A DNA stretch of 64,000 nucleotides, taken from NCBI GenBank assembly GCA_965226095.1, contig OZ245336.1:558001-622000 (forward strand). The letters run 5' to 3'. Numbering within the stretch: position 1 is the stretch's first letter; every line of letters begins with the position of its first letter. Positions 51,620-60,347 of the stretch are shown piece after piece. The notes below the pieces were generated by a model, which did no database searches, had not been told where the DNA came from, and worked only from the letters and a program-made list of their open reading frames with translations. This DNA is from JANQSP01 sp965226095 (GTDB taxonomy: Bacteria > Bdellovibrionota > Bdellovibrionia > Bdellovibrionales > UBA1609). The translations under genes were made by a program, and so were the position numbers.

Positions 51620-51701
51620 TGCCCGGCGAGGGACTTGAACCCCCACCCCTTACGAGACATGATCCTAAGTCATGCGCGTCTACCAATTCCGCCAGCCGGG
51701 C
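51620..51701 (-). tRNA. tRNA-Leu (anticodon UAG)
   Basis: Minus-strand cloverleaf: acceptor GCCCGGC pairs with GCCGGGC, D-arm GGCGGAATTGGTAGACGCG, anticodon arm CATGACTTAGGATCATG with loop giving UAG, a class II variable arm (TCTCGTAAGGGG), T-arm GGGGGTTCAAGTCCCTC. CCA is not encoded. The long variable arm and GGTAGACGC are typical of tRNA-Leu. It stands 15 bases upstream of the end of gcvH on the same strand, so it may be read through from the gcv genes. Confidence 0.95.
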
Positions 51702-51716
51702 TTCTAAAAAAAATAT

Positions 51717-52139
51717 TTATTCCAAGGCTTTAATTTCCTGCTCTATCAGTTTTTTGTAGCTGGCTGGATCCAATAAATCCGATAAATCTCCTTCTTTACT
51801 CATTTCTATACGAATCAACCAACCTTCCCGCATCGGGTGATCACTAATCAACCCAGGTGTTAAACTGCCATTCACTTCCACCACTTCTCCCGAAACCGGC
51901 ATGTATAAATCGCTCACCTGCTTATTGCTTTCCACCAAACCGAACACAGCTCCTTTTTCAAAACTTTGTCCTTTTTGTGGTAACTTCCAACTGACAATTT
52001 CTCCCAATTGATCCTGAGCATAGTAAGTAATACCAATAGTCCCCGTGTTTCTGTCATCCAATGAAATCCATTCATGAGTTTTTGTGTAATAATAATTATC
52101 TCCCGGAACAATCAGCCTTTTAGGTGTTTCTTCTATCAT
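51717..52139 (-). CDS. gcvH: Glycine cleavage system H protein
   Basis: 140 residues. YTKTHEWISLDD near the start, GIGITYYAQDQLGEIV-like TIGITYYAQDQLGEIVSWKL, and the lipoyl site FGLVESNKQVSDLYMPVSGE with Lys at about 71. It carries the aminomethyl group between the P, T and L proteins. It overlaps gcvT by 20 bases. gcvP is not in the window: a tRNA follows, so the P protein must be elsewhere. Confidence 0.95.
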   Translation of the reverse strand: MIEETPKRLIVPGDNYYYTKTHEWISLDDRNTGTIGITYYAQDQLGEIVSWKLPQKGQSFEKGAVFGLVESNKQVSDLYMPVSGEVVEVNGSLTPGLISDHPMREGWLIRIEMSKEGDLSDLLDPASYKKLIEQEIKALE

Positions 52140-53265
52140 TATTTCCTCCTTCAGGAATATGTGTTTTTATAAATGGTGTGGCAACAATTTTGGCGGGAAT
52201 TAAATCTCCGTGAATTTGAATATAAATAAGTTGTTCCATATTAGCAAATTGTTTGTCGATAAGTGCCATGCCGATGACTTCATTTAAGCAGGGAGATAAG
52301 GCTCCGCTTGTGACTTTTCCTAAAAGCTGATTATCTTTTAATAAAACCGAATAATTTTTTCGAGGAATACCACTGTTGCTATTCAATAATTTAAAACCCA
52401 CCCATTTTTGTTGAATGGAACCTTGTTTTTGTAAAAGAGCCTCTGAACCAATAAATTTTTTTGGATTTTTCACAACCCACGAAAGTCCCATGCAATAAGG
52501 ATTTGTTTTTTCATTCAAATCATTTCCGTACAGAGGGTATTTCATCTCCATACGTAAAGTGTCTCTGGCCGCCAGTCCTACCGGCACACAACCCCACCTG
52601 CTTCCTTCCTTTAAAATTTGTTGCCATAATTCTGTTGCCTGCTGAGGAGATACCAAAATTTCAAAACCTTGCTCCCCTGTATAACCAGTTGCTGAAACCA
52701 TAATTTTTTTTTTGTTAAAAGATAACCATTGGAATTGAAATTTTTTTATGCTTAAAATTTCTTCTTTAGAAGTACTTGGTAAAACTGCTGATAAAATGTC
52801 GATGGCTTTTGGTCCTTGTAAAGCCAGTTGCGTCCATTGATCACTTTCATCTTGAATATTTGTATCTTTAAACAAGTTGTTTTTTTGTATCCATGCAAAG
52901 TCTGTTGAACAACGACTGGCATTGACACAAAGAAGGTAATCTTCACCATACTTTAAACAATACACAATCAAATCATCTATAATTCCTCCTTCTGAATTAC
53001 AAAGTAAATTGTACTGCGCCTGATGGTTTTGTAGTTTTCCTATATGATTACTCAATAAATGTTCCAGAGTTTTTAAAGCGCAAGGACCTGTTACACGAAT
53101 CTCCCCCATTTGAGAAACATCAAACAGTCCGGCAGTATTGCGTACAGCCAAATGTTCAGTTTTTGCATTGTTGTATTCCAAGGGAAGCTTCCAACCATGA
53201 AAAGGAATAAATTTAGCTGATAAGCGACGATGTTCTTCTATTAAATAACTTTCTTTTAAAGACAT
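52120..53265 (-). CDS. gcvT: Glycine cleavage T protein (aminomethyltransferase)
   Basis: 381 residues. FHGWKLPLEYNNAKTEHLAV near the start, GLFDVSQMGEIRVTG, a YTGEQGFEILV motif, GLAARDTLRMEMKYPLYGND and the C-terminal barrel VGFKLLNSNSGIPRKNYSVL with GKVTSGALSPCLNEVIGMAL. It moves the one-carbon unit from the H protein to tetrahydrofolate, feeding the FolD, ThyA and folate enzymes encoded upstream on the same strand. A TTTTTTCCTTTTT stretch precedes it; the ribosome site is AAGGAAA. Confidence 0.95.
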   Translation of the reverse strand: MSLKESYLIEEHRRLSAKFIPFHGWKLPLEYNNAKTEHLAVRNTAGLFDVSQMGEIRVTGPCALKTLEHLLSNHIGKLQNHQAQYNLLCNSEGGIIDDLIVYCLKYGEDYLLCVNASRCSTDFAWIQKNNLFKDTNIQDESDQWTQLALQGPKAIDILSAVLPSTSKEEILSIKKFQFQWLSFNKKKIMVSATGYTGEQGFEILVSPQQATELWQQILKEGSRWGCVPVGLAARDTLRMEMKYPLYGNDLNEKTNPYCMGLSWVVKNPKKFIGSEALLQKQGSIQQKWVGFKLLNSNSGIPRKNYSVLLKDNQLLGKVTSGALSPCLNEVIGMALIDKQFANMEQLIYIQIHGDLIPAKIVATPFIKTHIPEGGNNDRRNT

Positions 53266-53294
53266 TTTTTTCCTTTTTAAAAAATGTTTTGGCC

Positions 53295-54158
53295 TTAAAT
53301 ATTTTTTTGTAATTGTTGTTCTGCCAGATAAAAAGTATTTTGCAATAACATGGCTACAGTCATCGGCCCTACACCTCCTGGAACAGGGGTGGCAAAAGAA
53401 ACATGTTCTTTTAATTCATCAAAGCGAACATCCCCTATGAGTTTTTTACTGGTTTCAGAATTTTTATGAATACCCACATCCACAACAACAGCGCCTTTTT
53501 TAAAATCCTCTTTTCCAAGTAATCCTGGTTTTCCAGCTGCTACCACAACCACATCAGCTAAACGGGTGAGGGGAGATAAATTTTTTGTGTGAGAATGGCA
53601 GACACATACAGTGGCATTAGCTTTTAACAGGAGTTGTGCCATTGGCAGACCGACAATTTGACTACGTCCCACCACTATCGCGGTTTTTCCTTGCAAAGGA
53701 ATTTGATAATGCTCAAATAATTTCATAATTCCCGCCGGTGTACATGGTAAAACCCGTGGAGTACCTGTCCAAGCCAAACCTTGATTCTCTACAGTTAAAC
53801 AGTCAGGATCTTTTCGAGGGTCCACCCAAGAAAGTACTTCTCTTGTATTCCAGCCAGTGGGTAAAGGGAGTTGGACTAAAATGGCATGGATAGCAGGCTT
53901 ACGATTTAATTCCTGAATTTTTGTTTTTAATTCATCAACAGGAATATTCGCTGGTTGATGAAATAATTCTGCCTTAATACCTACCTCTTTACAGGCTTTG
54001 ATTTTTTGTTGGATATAAACAGTGCTGGCTGGATTTTCACCTATCAGTAGAATAGCTAATCCTGGCACTTGATTTTTTTGCTGGAAGAAGTTTTTAATTT
54101 TTTGTTTTAAATTTTGTTTTATAGTATCAGCCACTAAACGACCATCCATGATTTGCAT
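53295..54158 (-). CDS. folD: FolD bifunctional methylene-THF dehydrogenase/cyclohydrolase
   Basis: 287 residues from the ATG at 54158 with GGAG seven bases upstream; the open frame to 54233 adds an unlikely extension. LAILLIGENPASTVYIQQKI with the Tyr and Lys of the active site (YIQQKIKAC), ILVQLPLPTGW, PCTPAGIMKLFEHY, the cofactor motif VVGRSQIVGLPMAQLLL, and PVPGGVGPMTVAMLLQNT. It interconverts one-carbon folates. Gene order folD-gcvT-gcvH makes metabolic sense. Confidence 0.95.
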   Translation of the reverse strand: MQIMDGRLVADTIKQNLKQKIKNFFQQKNQVPGLAILLIGENPASTVYIQQKIKACKEVGIKAELFHQPANIPVDELKTKIQELNRKPAIHAILVQLPLPTGWNTREVLSWVDPRKDPDCLTVENQGLAWTGTPRVLPCTPAGIMKLFEHYQIPLQGKTAIVVGRSQIVGLPMAQLLLKANATVCVCHSHTKNLSPLTRLADVVVVAAGKPGLLGKEDFKKGAVVVDVGIHKNSETSKKLIGDVRFDELKEHVSFATPVPGGVGPMTVAMLLQNTFYLAEQQLQKNI

Positions 54159-54222
54159 ACTCCAAACTCCTCGTGTTTTGTTGTGAAATTCTTTATTGAC
54201 TTGATTAATAAAAAAAGCAAGT

Positions 54223-54432
54223 ATGAAATACATGAAAAAACAAGGTAAAGCTTTAAATAAATCTATTTTTTCCGGAATTAAAAAAAAAGTAGATTCTGAA
54301 AAGCAACTATCAAAAAAAGATTTTAGAGAAAACCTGTCTGTGGAACGATTTTATAAAACGATCAAGCAATATAATTTAAGAGAAGAAGCTTATAAGACAG
54401 CTATTAAAATTTATCTAAAACTAAAAAGCTAA
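54223..54432 (+). CDS. Small basic hypothetical protein
   Basis: 69 residues, strongly basic and helical (KKQGKALNKSIFSGIKKKVD, FYKTIKQYNLREEAYKTAIK). It is the only open frame on the plus strand within the minus-strand folate cluster. No good ribosome site; an ATG at 54232 in frame is an alternative start. No family recognised. It could be a real small gene or a chance frame in AT-rich DNA. Confidence 0.35.
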   Translation: MKYMKKQGKALNKSIFSGIKKKVDSEKQLSKKDFRENLSVERFYKTIKQYNLREEAYKTAIKIYLKLKS

Positions 54433-54454
54433 CAAAATAGTCATTTCTGTATTC

Positions 54455-54490
54455 ATAGTCATGCCTGCGAAAGCAGATATCCAGTTGACG
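54455..54490. repeat. Palindromic repeat copy
   Basis: GTCATGCCTGCGAAAGCAGA followed by TATCCAGTTGACG; a slightly decayed unit after the small ORF and at the folA 3' end. Confidence 0.75.
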
Positions 54491-54511
54491 AACAGTACAA
54501 GGTGTTTGTAT

Positions 54512-55021
54512 TTATTTCTTAGGGATTCTTTTATAAGTGATAAAAGAATATGGAGGATTTCCGACACAGTCTTTTCGTTGAACTTCTTCAAATTGATCCG
54601 GTGGAATGGCTGGATAAAAAGCGTTCCCTTCATATTTTTGATGAATTTGAGTGAGGTAAATAAACTGTACATGATTTAAAGATTGTTTATAGATTTCTCC
54701 TCCTCCAATAATAAAAAGCTCTTGTCCGTAATCAGTGAGATCTATACTACTGCAAATCGGCCAGACCGATTCCAAAGAAGGACACACAATCACATTGTCG
54801 GGCACTGTGTAGTTTGGTTGTCTGGTGATGATAATGTTTAATCTTTTGGGCAGTGGTTTCCCAAGAGATTCAAAAGTTTTTCTACCCATGATCACCACTT
54901 TGTTTAAAGTTTTTTCTTTAAAAAATTGCAGGTCTTCCGGAATATTCCACGGGAGTTTATTATTTTTTCCGATCACTCGGTTGTCTGACATAGCGCAAAT
55001 GTGAGAATAAATTAAAGACAT
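54512..55021 (-). CDS. folA: Dihydrofolate reductase
   Basis: 169 residues. IYSHICAMSDNRVIGKNNKL then PWNIPEDLQFFKEKTLNKVV, IMGRKTFESLGKPLPKRLN, and ELFIIGGGEIYKQSLNHV: the complete DHFR fold with the catalytic acidic residue in the second block. It regenerates tetrahydrofolate after ThyA. It starts 14 bases after thyA on the same strand, the usual thyA-folA pair. Confidence 0.95.
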   Translation of the reverse strand: MSLIYSHICAMSDNRVIGKNNKLPWNIPEDLQFFKEKTLNKVVIMGRKTFESLGKPLPKRLNIIITRQPNYTVPDNVIVCPSLESVWPICSSIDLTDYGQELFIIGGGEIYKQSLNHVQFIYLTQIHQKYEGNAFYPAIPPDQFEEVQRKDCVGNPPYSFITYKRIPKK

Positions 55022-55035
55022 TTATAAAAACCTCT

Positions 55036-55827
55036 TTACACTGATATAGGAGCTTTAATGCTTGGATGTGGATTGTAATCAATTAGTTTAAAATTTTCAT
55101 ACTGATAATCAAAAATAGATGGAGCCGGTGTTAATTGCAAAACCGGCAGAGTCTTAGTACTTCTGCTAAGTTGTTCTTTAGTTTGTTCAATATGATTTAA
55201 ATAAAGATGAACATCTCCAAAGGTGTGTACAAACTCACCAGGTTTTAAATTACAAGCTTGTGCAACCATCAAAGTGAGCAGGGAATAGCTGGCAATATTA
55301 AAGGGCACTCCCAGGAAGACATCAGCACTTCGTTGATAGAGCTGGCAGGAAAGTTTTCCCTGAGAGACATAAAATTGAAAAAAAGCATGACAGGGAGGTA
55401 AAGCCATCTGATCCAACTCTCCGGGATTAAAAGCCACCACGATCAATCTCCTGGAGTGAGGATTTTCTTTGATGTTTTTTATCACTTCAGAAATTTGATC
55501 CAGTGTTTCCCCATTGGGTTTTTGCCAGGATCGCCACTGTGCTCCATAAACACGACCCAGCTCACCCTTTTCATCTGCCCATTCATTCCAAATCTTTACA
55601 TTGTGCTCATTGAGGTACTGAATATTGGTATCTCCCCTTAAAAACCAAAGCAATTCGTACACAATAGAGCGAAAATGGACTTTTTTAGTGGTTAAGAGTG
55701 GAAATTTTTTACTTAAATCAAAACGCAGTTGTCGGCCAAATACACTGAGAGTACCGGTACCTGTGCGGTCCTGTCTTTTTTCACCGGTGTCTAGGATATT
55801 TTGAAGTAATTGCAAATAGTTAGTCAT
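55036..55827 (-). CDS. thyA: Thymidylate synthase
   Basis: 263 residues, near identical in length to E. coli ThyA. DRTGTGTLSVFGRQLRFDLS, ELLWFLRGDTNIQYLNEHNV, the catalytic Cys in ALPPCHAFFQFYV (about 145), QLYQRSADVFLGVPFNIASY, and GDVHLYLNHIEQ. It methylates dUMP using methylene-THF. First gene of the minus-strand thyA-folA-folD-gcvT-gcvH run. Confidence 0.97.
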   Translation of the reverse strand: MTNYLQLLQNILDTGEKRQDRTGTGTLSVFGRQLRFDLSKKFPLLTTKKVHFRSIVYELLWFLRGDTNIQYLNEHNVKIWNEWADEKGELGRVYGAQWRSWQKPNGETLDQISEVIKNIKENPHSRRLIVVAFNPGELDQMALPPCHAFFQFYVSQGKLSCQLYQRSADVFLGVPFNIASYSLLTLMVAQACNLKPGEFVHTFGDVHLYLNHIEQTKEQLSRSTKTLPVLQLTPAPSIFDYQYENFKLIDYNPHPSIKAPISV

Positions 55828-56040
55828 TTTTGAGCCACTGTATTTTTGCCTGCTATATTGGTTTATTTCTTGCCTTTTGTCCAGTATATAAAAAAATTTT
55901 GCTGAGGCTTGGAAAATTCATTTGTAAACCTTTTTACCGACGGTGACTTTGATCGACTAATATTTTTATGGTCTCAATTTGAGAATATTTTGAACAGAGT
56001 TTTTGTTGTTTATCAAAAAAATGTTATAAATTATATTGTA

Positions 56041-57246
56041 ATGTTATTTTCAATTTTAAAATTTGTTCGTAATCACCATGGAATGTCTCTCATGGATATT
56101 TTGGTTTCCATGGGAATGTTTGGCATTGTTATGCTTTTATTTCAATCCATTATTCTCACAGGAAAGTCCTTTACTAAAAAAGCAGAAAATCGTGTGCAGT
56201 TTCATCAAGTCACTGCTAGCTTAAAAGCACATGTTTGCACAAATAGCGATTCATTTAAGATGATTGGTTTGGATGCTCATAAAACTTTTAAGTTTGTGCT
56301 TGCTTCTGATGAATATCAAAATCTCGTTCCCATTAACCCCACTGACCCCAGTGACCCTAGAGTTTCTGCTCCTATATTAACTGTTTCCTTGTCTGGCTTA
56401 TCAGTGGAAACCAACTTAGACACACAACAAGATACAGTTGTTCAAAATACTTTATCCAGTTACTCCGGTACTCCTGAGCAATATACTGGTTTTTCAGGTA
56501 CTCTGAGTAATGAAACAGGGATTATGGTTCACCAGGACAGCCATACTTTTACAAAATTTGATGTGACAGCTAATAATGTAACAAAAAATCTCCTGGCGGC
56601 AGGAGATATGACCGGTAAAATTTTTATCAGCCGGTGTATACCTAGAGGCTCTTCAGCGGTCATTTACAGAAAGACAGGCTACTCCACAACAATTGATATG
56701 GATTCACCAGGCAGCACGCTCGTCTATCTTCTAAATATTCAACATCGGCCCTTTCATTTCCCAAATGCAACATTAAATCAAAGAATTCAATGCTGTGATA
56801 CTGCATCATCTACTTCTATTTCTGAATCAAGTACGGAATGTAGTAGTAGTAATGACTATAATCCGATTATGTATATTGTGCATTTTAAAAACACGGCAGC
56901 TATTTCCGGTACTCCAGATGGTAATGTTTTTGATGCAGAAATGACAGATATACAGGAATACCCGTCGCTAGCGGAAATGAACACCATTTATGGTGCAGGT
57001 TTTGTATTTACCTTGGATGAAGGGCAAAAAGAGCCACAAAAGTTTTTTCTGGATATGATGATTTTAAAAAACAGCTGTAATACCAATTTTGCGCAATCCA
57101 ATATTTGTGGGAATATTAGTCTGGATACGGATATAAATGCCTTTGAAATTAACAGCAACCAGAAACTCAATGATGTGATTGTGCCAACTGTGAATAGCTG
57201 TACAGGCATTGTTAGTACAATGGATTCCTCCATCATTCAACTTTAG
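56041..57246 (+). CDS. Pilin-like protein with type IV prepilin signal
   Basis: 401 residues from the ATG at 56041; the frame is open back to 55909. The leader MLFSILKFVRNHHG ends in Gly before MSLMDILVSMGMFGIVMLLF, a type IV pilin/pseudopilin N-terminus. The usual Glu at position 5 of the mature form is Asp. The rest is a large Thr/Ser-rich domain with several Cys, much longer than a typical minor pilin. It may be a minor pilin or a T2SS-like pseudopilin. The GspE/PilB ATPase gene lies 3 kb away. Confidence 0.65.
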   Translation: MLFSILKFVRNHHGMSLMDILVSMGMFGIVMLLFQSIILTGKSFTKKAENRVQFHQVTASLKAHVCTNSDSFKMIGLDAHKTFKFVLASDEYQNLVPINPTDPSDPRVSAPILTVSLSGLSVETNLDTQQDTVVQNTLSSYSGTPEQYTGFSGTLSNETGIMVHQDSHTFTKFDVTANNVTKNLLAAGDMTGKIFISRCIPRGSSAVIYRKTGYSTTIDMDSPGSTLVYLLNIQHRPFHFPNATLNQRIQCCDTASSTSISESSTECSSSNDYNPIMYIVHFKNTAAISGTPDGNVFDAEMTDIQEYPSLAEMNTIYGAGFVFTLDEGQKEPQKFFLDMMILKNSCNTNFAQSNICGNISLDTDINAFEINSNQKLNDVIVPTVNSCTGIVSTMDSSIIQL

Positions 57247-57680
57247 AGCCCCTTGAAAAGCTAAAACTTGAAAGGCCGCCTGAGGGCCTTTCAAGGGCTT
57301 TTCAAGTTTTCAGCATCCAGTACTGGATTGCGGCTCAAGGCCGCAATGACAACGTCTACAGGAATGATTGTTATGCCAGCGAAAGCACGTCATGCCTGCG
57401 AAGGCAGGCATCCAGTACTGGATTGCGGCTCAAGGCCGCAGAGACAACGTCTACAGGAATGATTGTTATGCCAGCGAAAGCACGTCATGCCTGCGAAGGC
57501 AGGCATCCAGTCAACTGGATTGCGGCTCAAGGCCGCAATGACTAAGCTCAGTTTTTCAGCCTTTCAAGGGGATGAGACTGTTGTTTTGAGCATTTTTTTA
57601 TTTTTCCGGCTTTACATTCTTAACTTAAGCTATTAAAAAGACGAGATGGGCAAACAAAAAAATGGAGAAAAGGCTTAAGA
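57247..57680. repeat. Gene-free gap: nested hairpins and tandem palindromic repeats
   Basis: At 57250-57315 one hairpin lies inside another: outer CCTTGAAAAGC...GCTTTTCAAG, inner ACTTGAAAGGCC-gcctga-GGGCCTTTCAAG. Then come about two copies of a 95-bp direct repeat (from about 57321, 57416 and 57513), each with GGATTGCGGCTCAAGGCCGC, a CAACGTCTACAGGAATGATT linker and CATGCCTGCGAAGGCAGGCA. About 57590-57680 is AT-rich and should contain the rpsD promoter. Confidence 0.85.
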
Positions 57681-58310
57681 ATGGGGAAAACAGGAAAAGT
57701 TGCAAGATTTCGCATCCAAAGACGATTGGGTACAGAATTGCCGGGGCTTGGAAAGCCCGGAGCTTTGGAACGGCGACCCTATCCTCCTGGAGAAAGCGGT
57801 AATAAGAGAAAAAAATACTCGGACTATGCTCTTCGTTTGGAAGAAAAGCAAAAACTGCGATTGCATTATGGTTTAAAAGAGCATCAACTTAGACGCTTTA
57901 TCAGAAACGCCAAAACCGGTTCCGGTTCTCATTGGGTTAATAAATTGATAGGCCTTTTAGAGCGGCGTTTGGATAATGTGATATTTCGTTTAGGTTTGGC
58001 CCCTAGTATGCGTTCCGCCCGTCAATTGGTCTCTCATGGTCATGTTTTAGTAGATGGTCAAAAAATGAATATTCCTTCTGCTGTGTTAAAGCTTGGTCAG
58101 GCAGTAACATTAAAGGAAAAATCAGAAAAAAATCAGATTGTTTTGGTGGGTACTCAAAGTCCACGTATGGACATACCAGATTTTTTGAAGAAAGAAGATC
58201 AAACGGGTACAGTTAAAGGAACAGTCTTGTCTGAACCGGGTTTGGAGTACATTCCATTCAAATGTGACACAGGTTTGTTTACAGAATATTATGCCGCCCG
58301 AAAAGCTTGA
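57681..58310 (+). CDS. rpsD: Ribosomal protein uS4
   Basis: 209 residues. RIQRRLGTELPGLGKPGALE, RPYPPGESGNKRKKYSDYAL, RLEEKQKLRLHYGLKEHQLR and the S4 RNA-binding domain LERRLDNVIFRLGLAPSMRS with ARQLVSHGHVLVDGQKMNIP. The N-terminal zinc Cys are absent (the zinc-free form). It binds 16S rRNA early in small-subunit assembly. It stands apart from the main ribosomal operon, next to rpmG and rny. Confidence 0.97.
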   Translation: MGKTGKVARFRIQRRLGTELPGLGKPGALERRPYPPGESGNKRKKYSDYALRLEEKQKLRLHYGLKEHQLRRFIRNAKTGSGSHWVNKLIGLLERRLDNVIFRLGLAPSMRSARQLVSHGHVLVDGQKMNIPSAVLKLGQAVTLKEKSEKNQIVLVGTQSPRMDIPDFLKKEDQTGTVKGTVLSEPGLEYIPFKCDTGLFTEYYAARKA

Positions 58311-58384
58311 TATTTGAAGACAGGTTGAGGGATAATTTGTAGGATTAAAAAAATCATATTTTGTTTAATAAAAAGAGTGAGTAG

Positions 58385-58564
58385 ATGGCTAAGAAAAAAG
58401 GAAAAAAAATTATTACTCTGGAGTGCACAGAAGCACGTAAAGAAGGTAAGCCACCTTCTCGTTACACAACCCGGAAAAATGCTCAGGTTCATCCTGAGCG
58501 ATTGGAAAAGAAAAAGTACAATCCTTTTTTAAGGAGACACACTTTGCATAAGGAAATTAAATAA
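58385..58564 (+). CDS. rpmG: Ribosomal protein bL33 (zinc-free type)
   Basis: 59 residues: MAKKKGKKIITLECTEARKE, then GKPPSRYTTRKNAQVHPERL, ending RHTLHKEIK. A perfect bL33 except that both CxxC pairs of the zinc form are lost (TECTEAR; KKYNPFLRRHT). An ATG at 58385 gives the normal start. The stop is 4 bases before the rny start codon. Confidence 0.93.
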   Translation: MAKKKGKKIITLECTEARKEGKPPSRYTTRKNAQVHPERLEKKKYNPFLRRHTLHKEIK

Positions 58565-58568
58565 GGCC

Positions 58569-60161
58569 GTGGCAATTTTAATTGGCTTAAGTACAGGTTT
58601 AGGAGCTGGTTTTGGTTTTTCCTGGCTCGTGATGTTGTTATTAAAGCAACAGAAAATCTATCAAACTCGACAAAAAGCCAGAGAGATTGTTGAAACAGCT
58701 AAACACAAAGAAGAACCTGAAAAAGAATTCATTTTAAATAAAGTGGAAGAGCACCAGCAAAGTCTGTTGGAAAAACAAGAGCATGAGCTGGAGAAGATTC
58801 GTATACTTATTCGCGGTCAACAATTGGAGCAAGAACAGTTTCAACAAAATAGTGTAGAGAGTATCCAAAAACTCAATAAGAATAAGAATGAGCAAAAAAA
58901 TGAAACAGAGGTTTGTTTATCTTCTGCCAAAGAACAAAAATCCATTTTGGAACGAATTAATAATGAGTGTACAAAAACGCAAAAAGAATATTTAAAGGCT
59001 TTGCAATCCAGATTTTCTGTCAATGTCGAACAATTAAAAAAAGATAGTGTAGGCGAACATGTTCTGCGTACAAAAAACCAGGTTCTGCGATTGATAAAAA
59101 AAAGTGAAGAACATTTCAAACATAATCTGGAAGAGCGAGCGCATTTTATTTTGGAATTGGTATTAAGTCGTTTTCGACATCCTTATTGCATAGAAAGAGG
59201 GATTAGGAATGTGGTATTTTCCAGTCGTAAAAATATGGAGTATTTACTGGGTCCTGAAGATTGGTTAAATATGAAGTTTTTGGAGCAGGAGTGTGGAGTG
59301 GATTTAAAAGTCAGTGATACAGAACCTGTAGTCACAGTGTTTGGAATTGATCCTGCTCGTCGTGAATTGGGACGAGCTTGTTTGCAAAAAATCAAAAGTA
59401 GAAAACACCTGAAGAAACAAGATATTAAGAATTTGGTTAAAAACACCAAGAAAGAGTTGTTTCATCGAATACGAAATGATGGAGAGCGTATTTGTCGAGA
59501 GTTGAGATTAAAAAATCTGCAGCGAGAAGTGAAAAATCTTATGGGGGTTTTGCGATATCGTTATTCCTTTGCACAAAATCAATATTTTCATTGTTTGGAA
59601 GTTGGCTGGTTATGTGGACTTTTACAATCGGAACTGGGAGGTGGTTCTGTGCTTCTATCCCGTCGGGCAGGAATGCTTCACGATATTGGTAAATCTATTG
59701 ATCATTCTCAAGAGGGTGGACACGCAATGATTGGTGCAGATTTTATTAAAAAGCATGGGGAATCGATGGAAGTGGTGCAGGCTGTGCGAGCACATCACCA
59801 TGATGTTACACCTGAAAAGCCAATGGATTTTTTGGTGATTGGTGCGGATGCTTTGTCAGGGGCCAGACCTGGAGCTCGTCGTTCCACTGTGGAATCTTAT
59901 ACGCAAAAAATTCTCATGCTGGAAAAAATCGGCCGGAGTTTTCATGGAGTTAAAGATACTTATATTATGAGTGCCGGTAGAGAAATACGGGTTATTGTGA
60001 ATAGTCAGCAGGTGAATGATCTTCAAGCTTTAAAGTTGAGTAAAAAAATTGCAGATAAAATTGAAGAGGAATGTTCCTATCCTGGCTTGATCAAAGTCAC
60101 TGTTGTCAGAACAGTGACCAAAAATGTGAACCTTCAGCAGTTAAAACAAGTTCGCCCTTAA
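58569..60161 (+). CDS. rny: Ribonuclease Y
   Basis: 530 residues from a GTG with AAGG upstream. N-terminal membrane helix (LIGLSTGLGAGFGFSWLVML), a long coiled coil (about 30-200), a KH-like region, and an HD domain with RRAGMLHDIGKSIDH (about 365-380) and VRAHHHDVTPEKP. C-terminal ADALSGARPGARRSTVESYT and SAGREIRVIV are typical. It cuts mRNA at the inner membrane. The KH GxxG loop, GREG in B. subtilis, reads GPED here in an altered context, so RNA binding by KH may be weakened. Confidence 0.93.
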   Translation: MAILIGLSTGLGAGFGFSWLVMLLLKQQKIYQTRQKAREIVETAKHKEEPEKEFILNKVEEHQQSLLEKQEHELEKIRILIRGQQLEQEQFQQNSVESIQKLNKNKNEQKNETEVCLSSAKEQKSILERINNECTKTQKEYLKALQSRFSVNVEQLKKDSVGEHVLRTKNQVLRLIKKSEEHFKHNLEERAHFILELVLSRFRHPYCIERGIRNVVFSSRKNMEYLLGPEDWLNMKFLEQECGVDLKVSDTEPVVTVFGIDPARRELGRACLQKIKSRKHLKKQDIKNLVKNTKKELFHRIRNDGERICRELRLKNLQREVKNLMGVLRYRYSFAQNQYFHCLEVGWLCGLLQSELGGGSVLLSRRAGMLHDIGKSIDHSQEGGHAMIGADFIKKHGESMEVVQAVRAHHHDVTPEKPMDFLVIGADALSGARPGARRSTVESYTQKILMLEKIGRSFHGVKDTYIMSAGREIRVIVNSQQVNDLQALKLSKKIADKIEEECSYPGLIKVTVVRTVTKNVNLQQLKQVRP

Positions 60162-60164
60162 TGA

Positions 60165-60332
60165 ATTTATCATTTCTCTCCTGCGAAAGCAGGGACCGGA
60201 ATTTAATTGACTGGATTGCGGCTCAAGGCCGCAATGACGGAAGTAGCTGGAAGGATAAGACTTTGCAAACATGTAGTCATGCCTGCGAAGGCAGGCATCC
60301 AGTTGACTGGATTTCTCCCGTGTACCTGTAAA
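60165..60332. repeat. Palindromic repeat copies between rny and gspE
   Basis: CTGGATTGCGGCTCAAGGCC-GCAATGACGG and GTCATGCCTGCGAAGGCAGG-CATCCAGTTGACTGGATT. The gap separates two convergent genes and holds no other feature. Confidence 0.8.
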
Positions 60333-60347
60333 TGCTTATCATGCCAA

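Noticed and set aside
51620..51701. tRNA-associated attachment site (att) for an integrated element
   Set aside because: I found no second copy of the tRNA 3' end and no integrase in the window.
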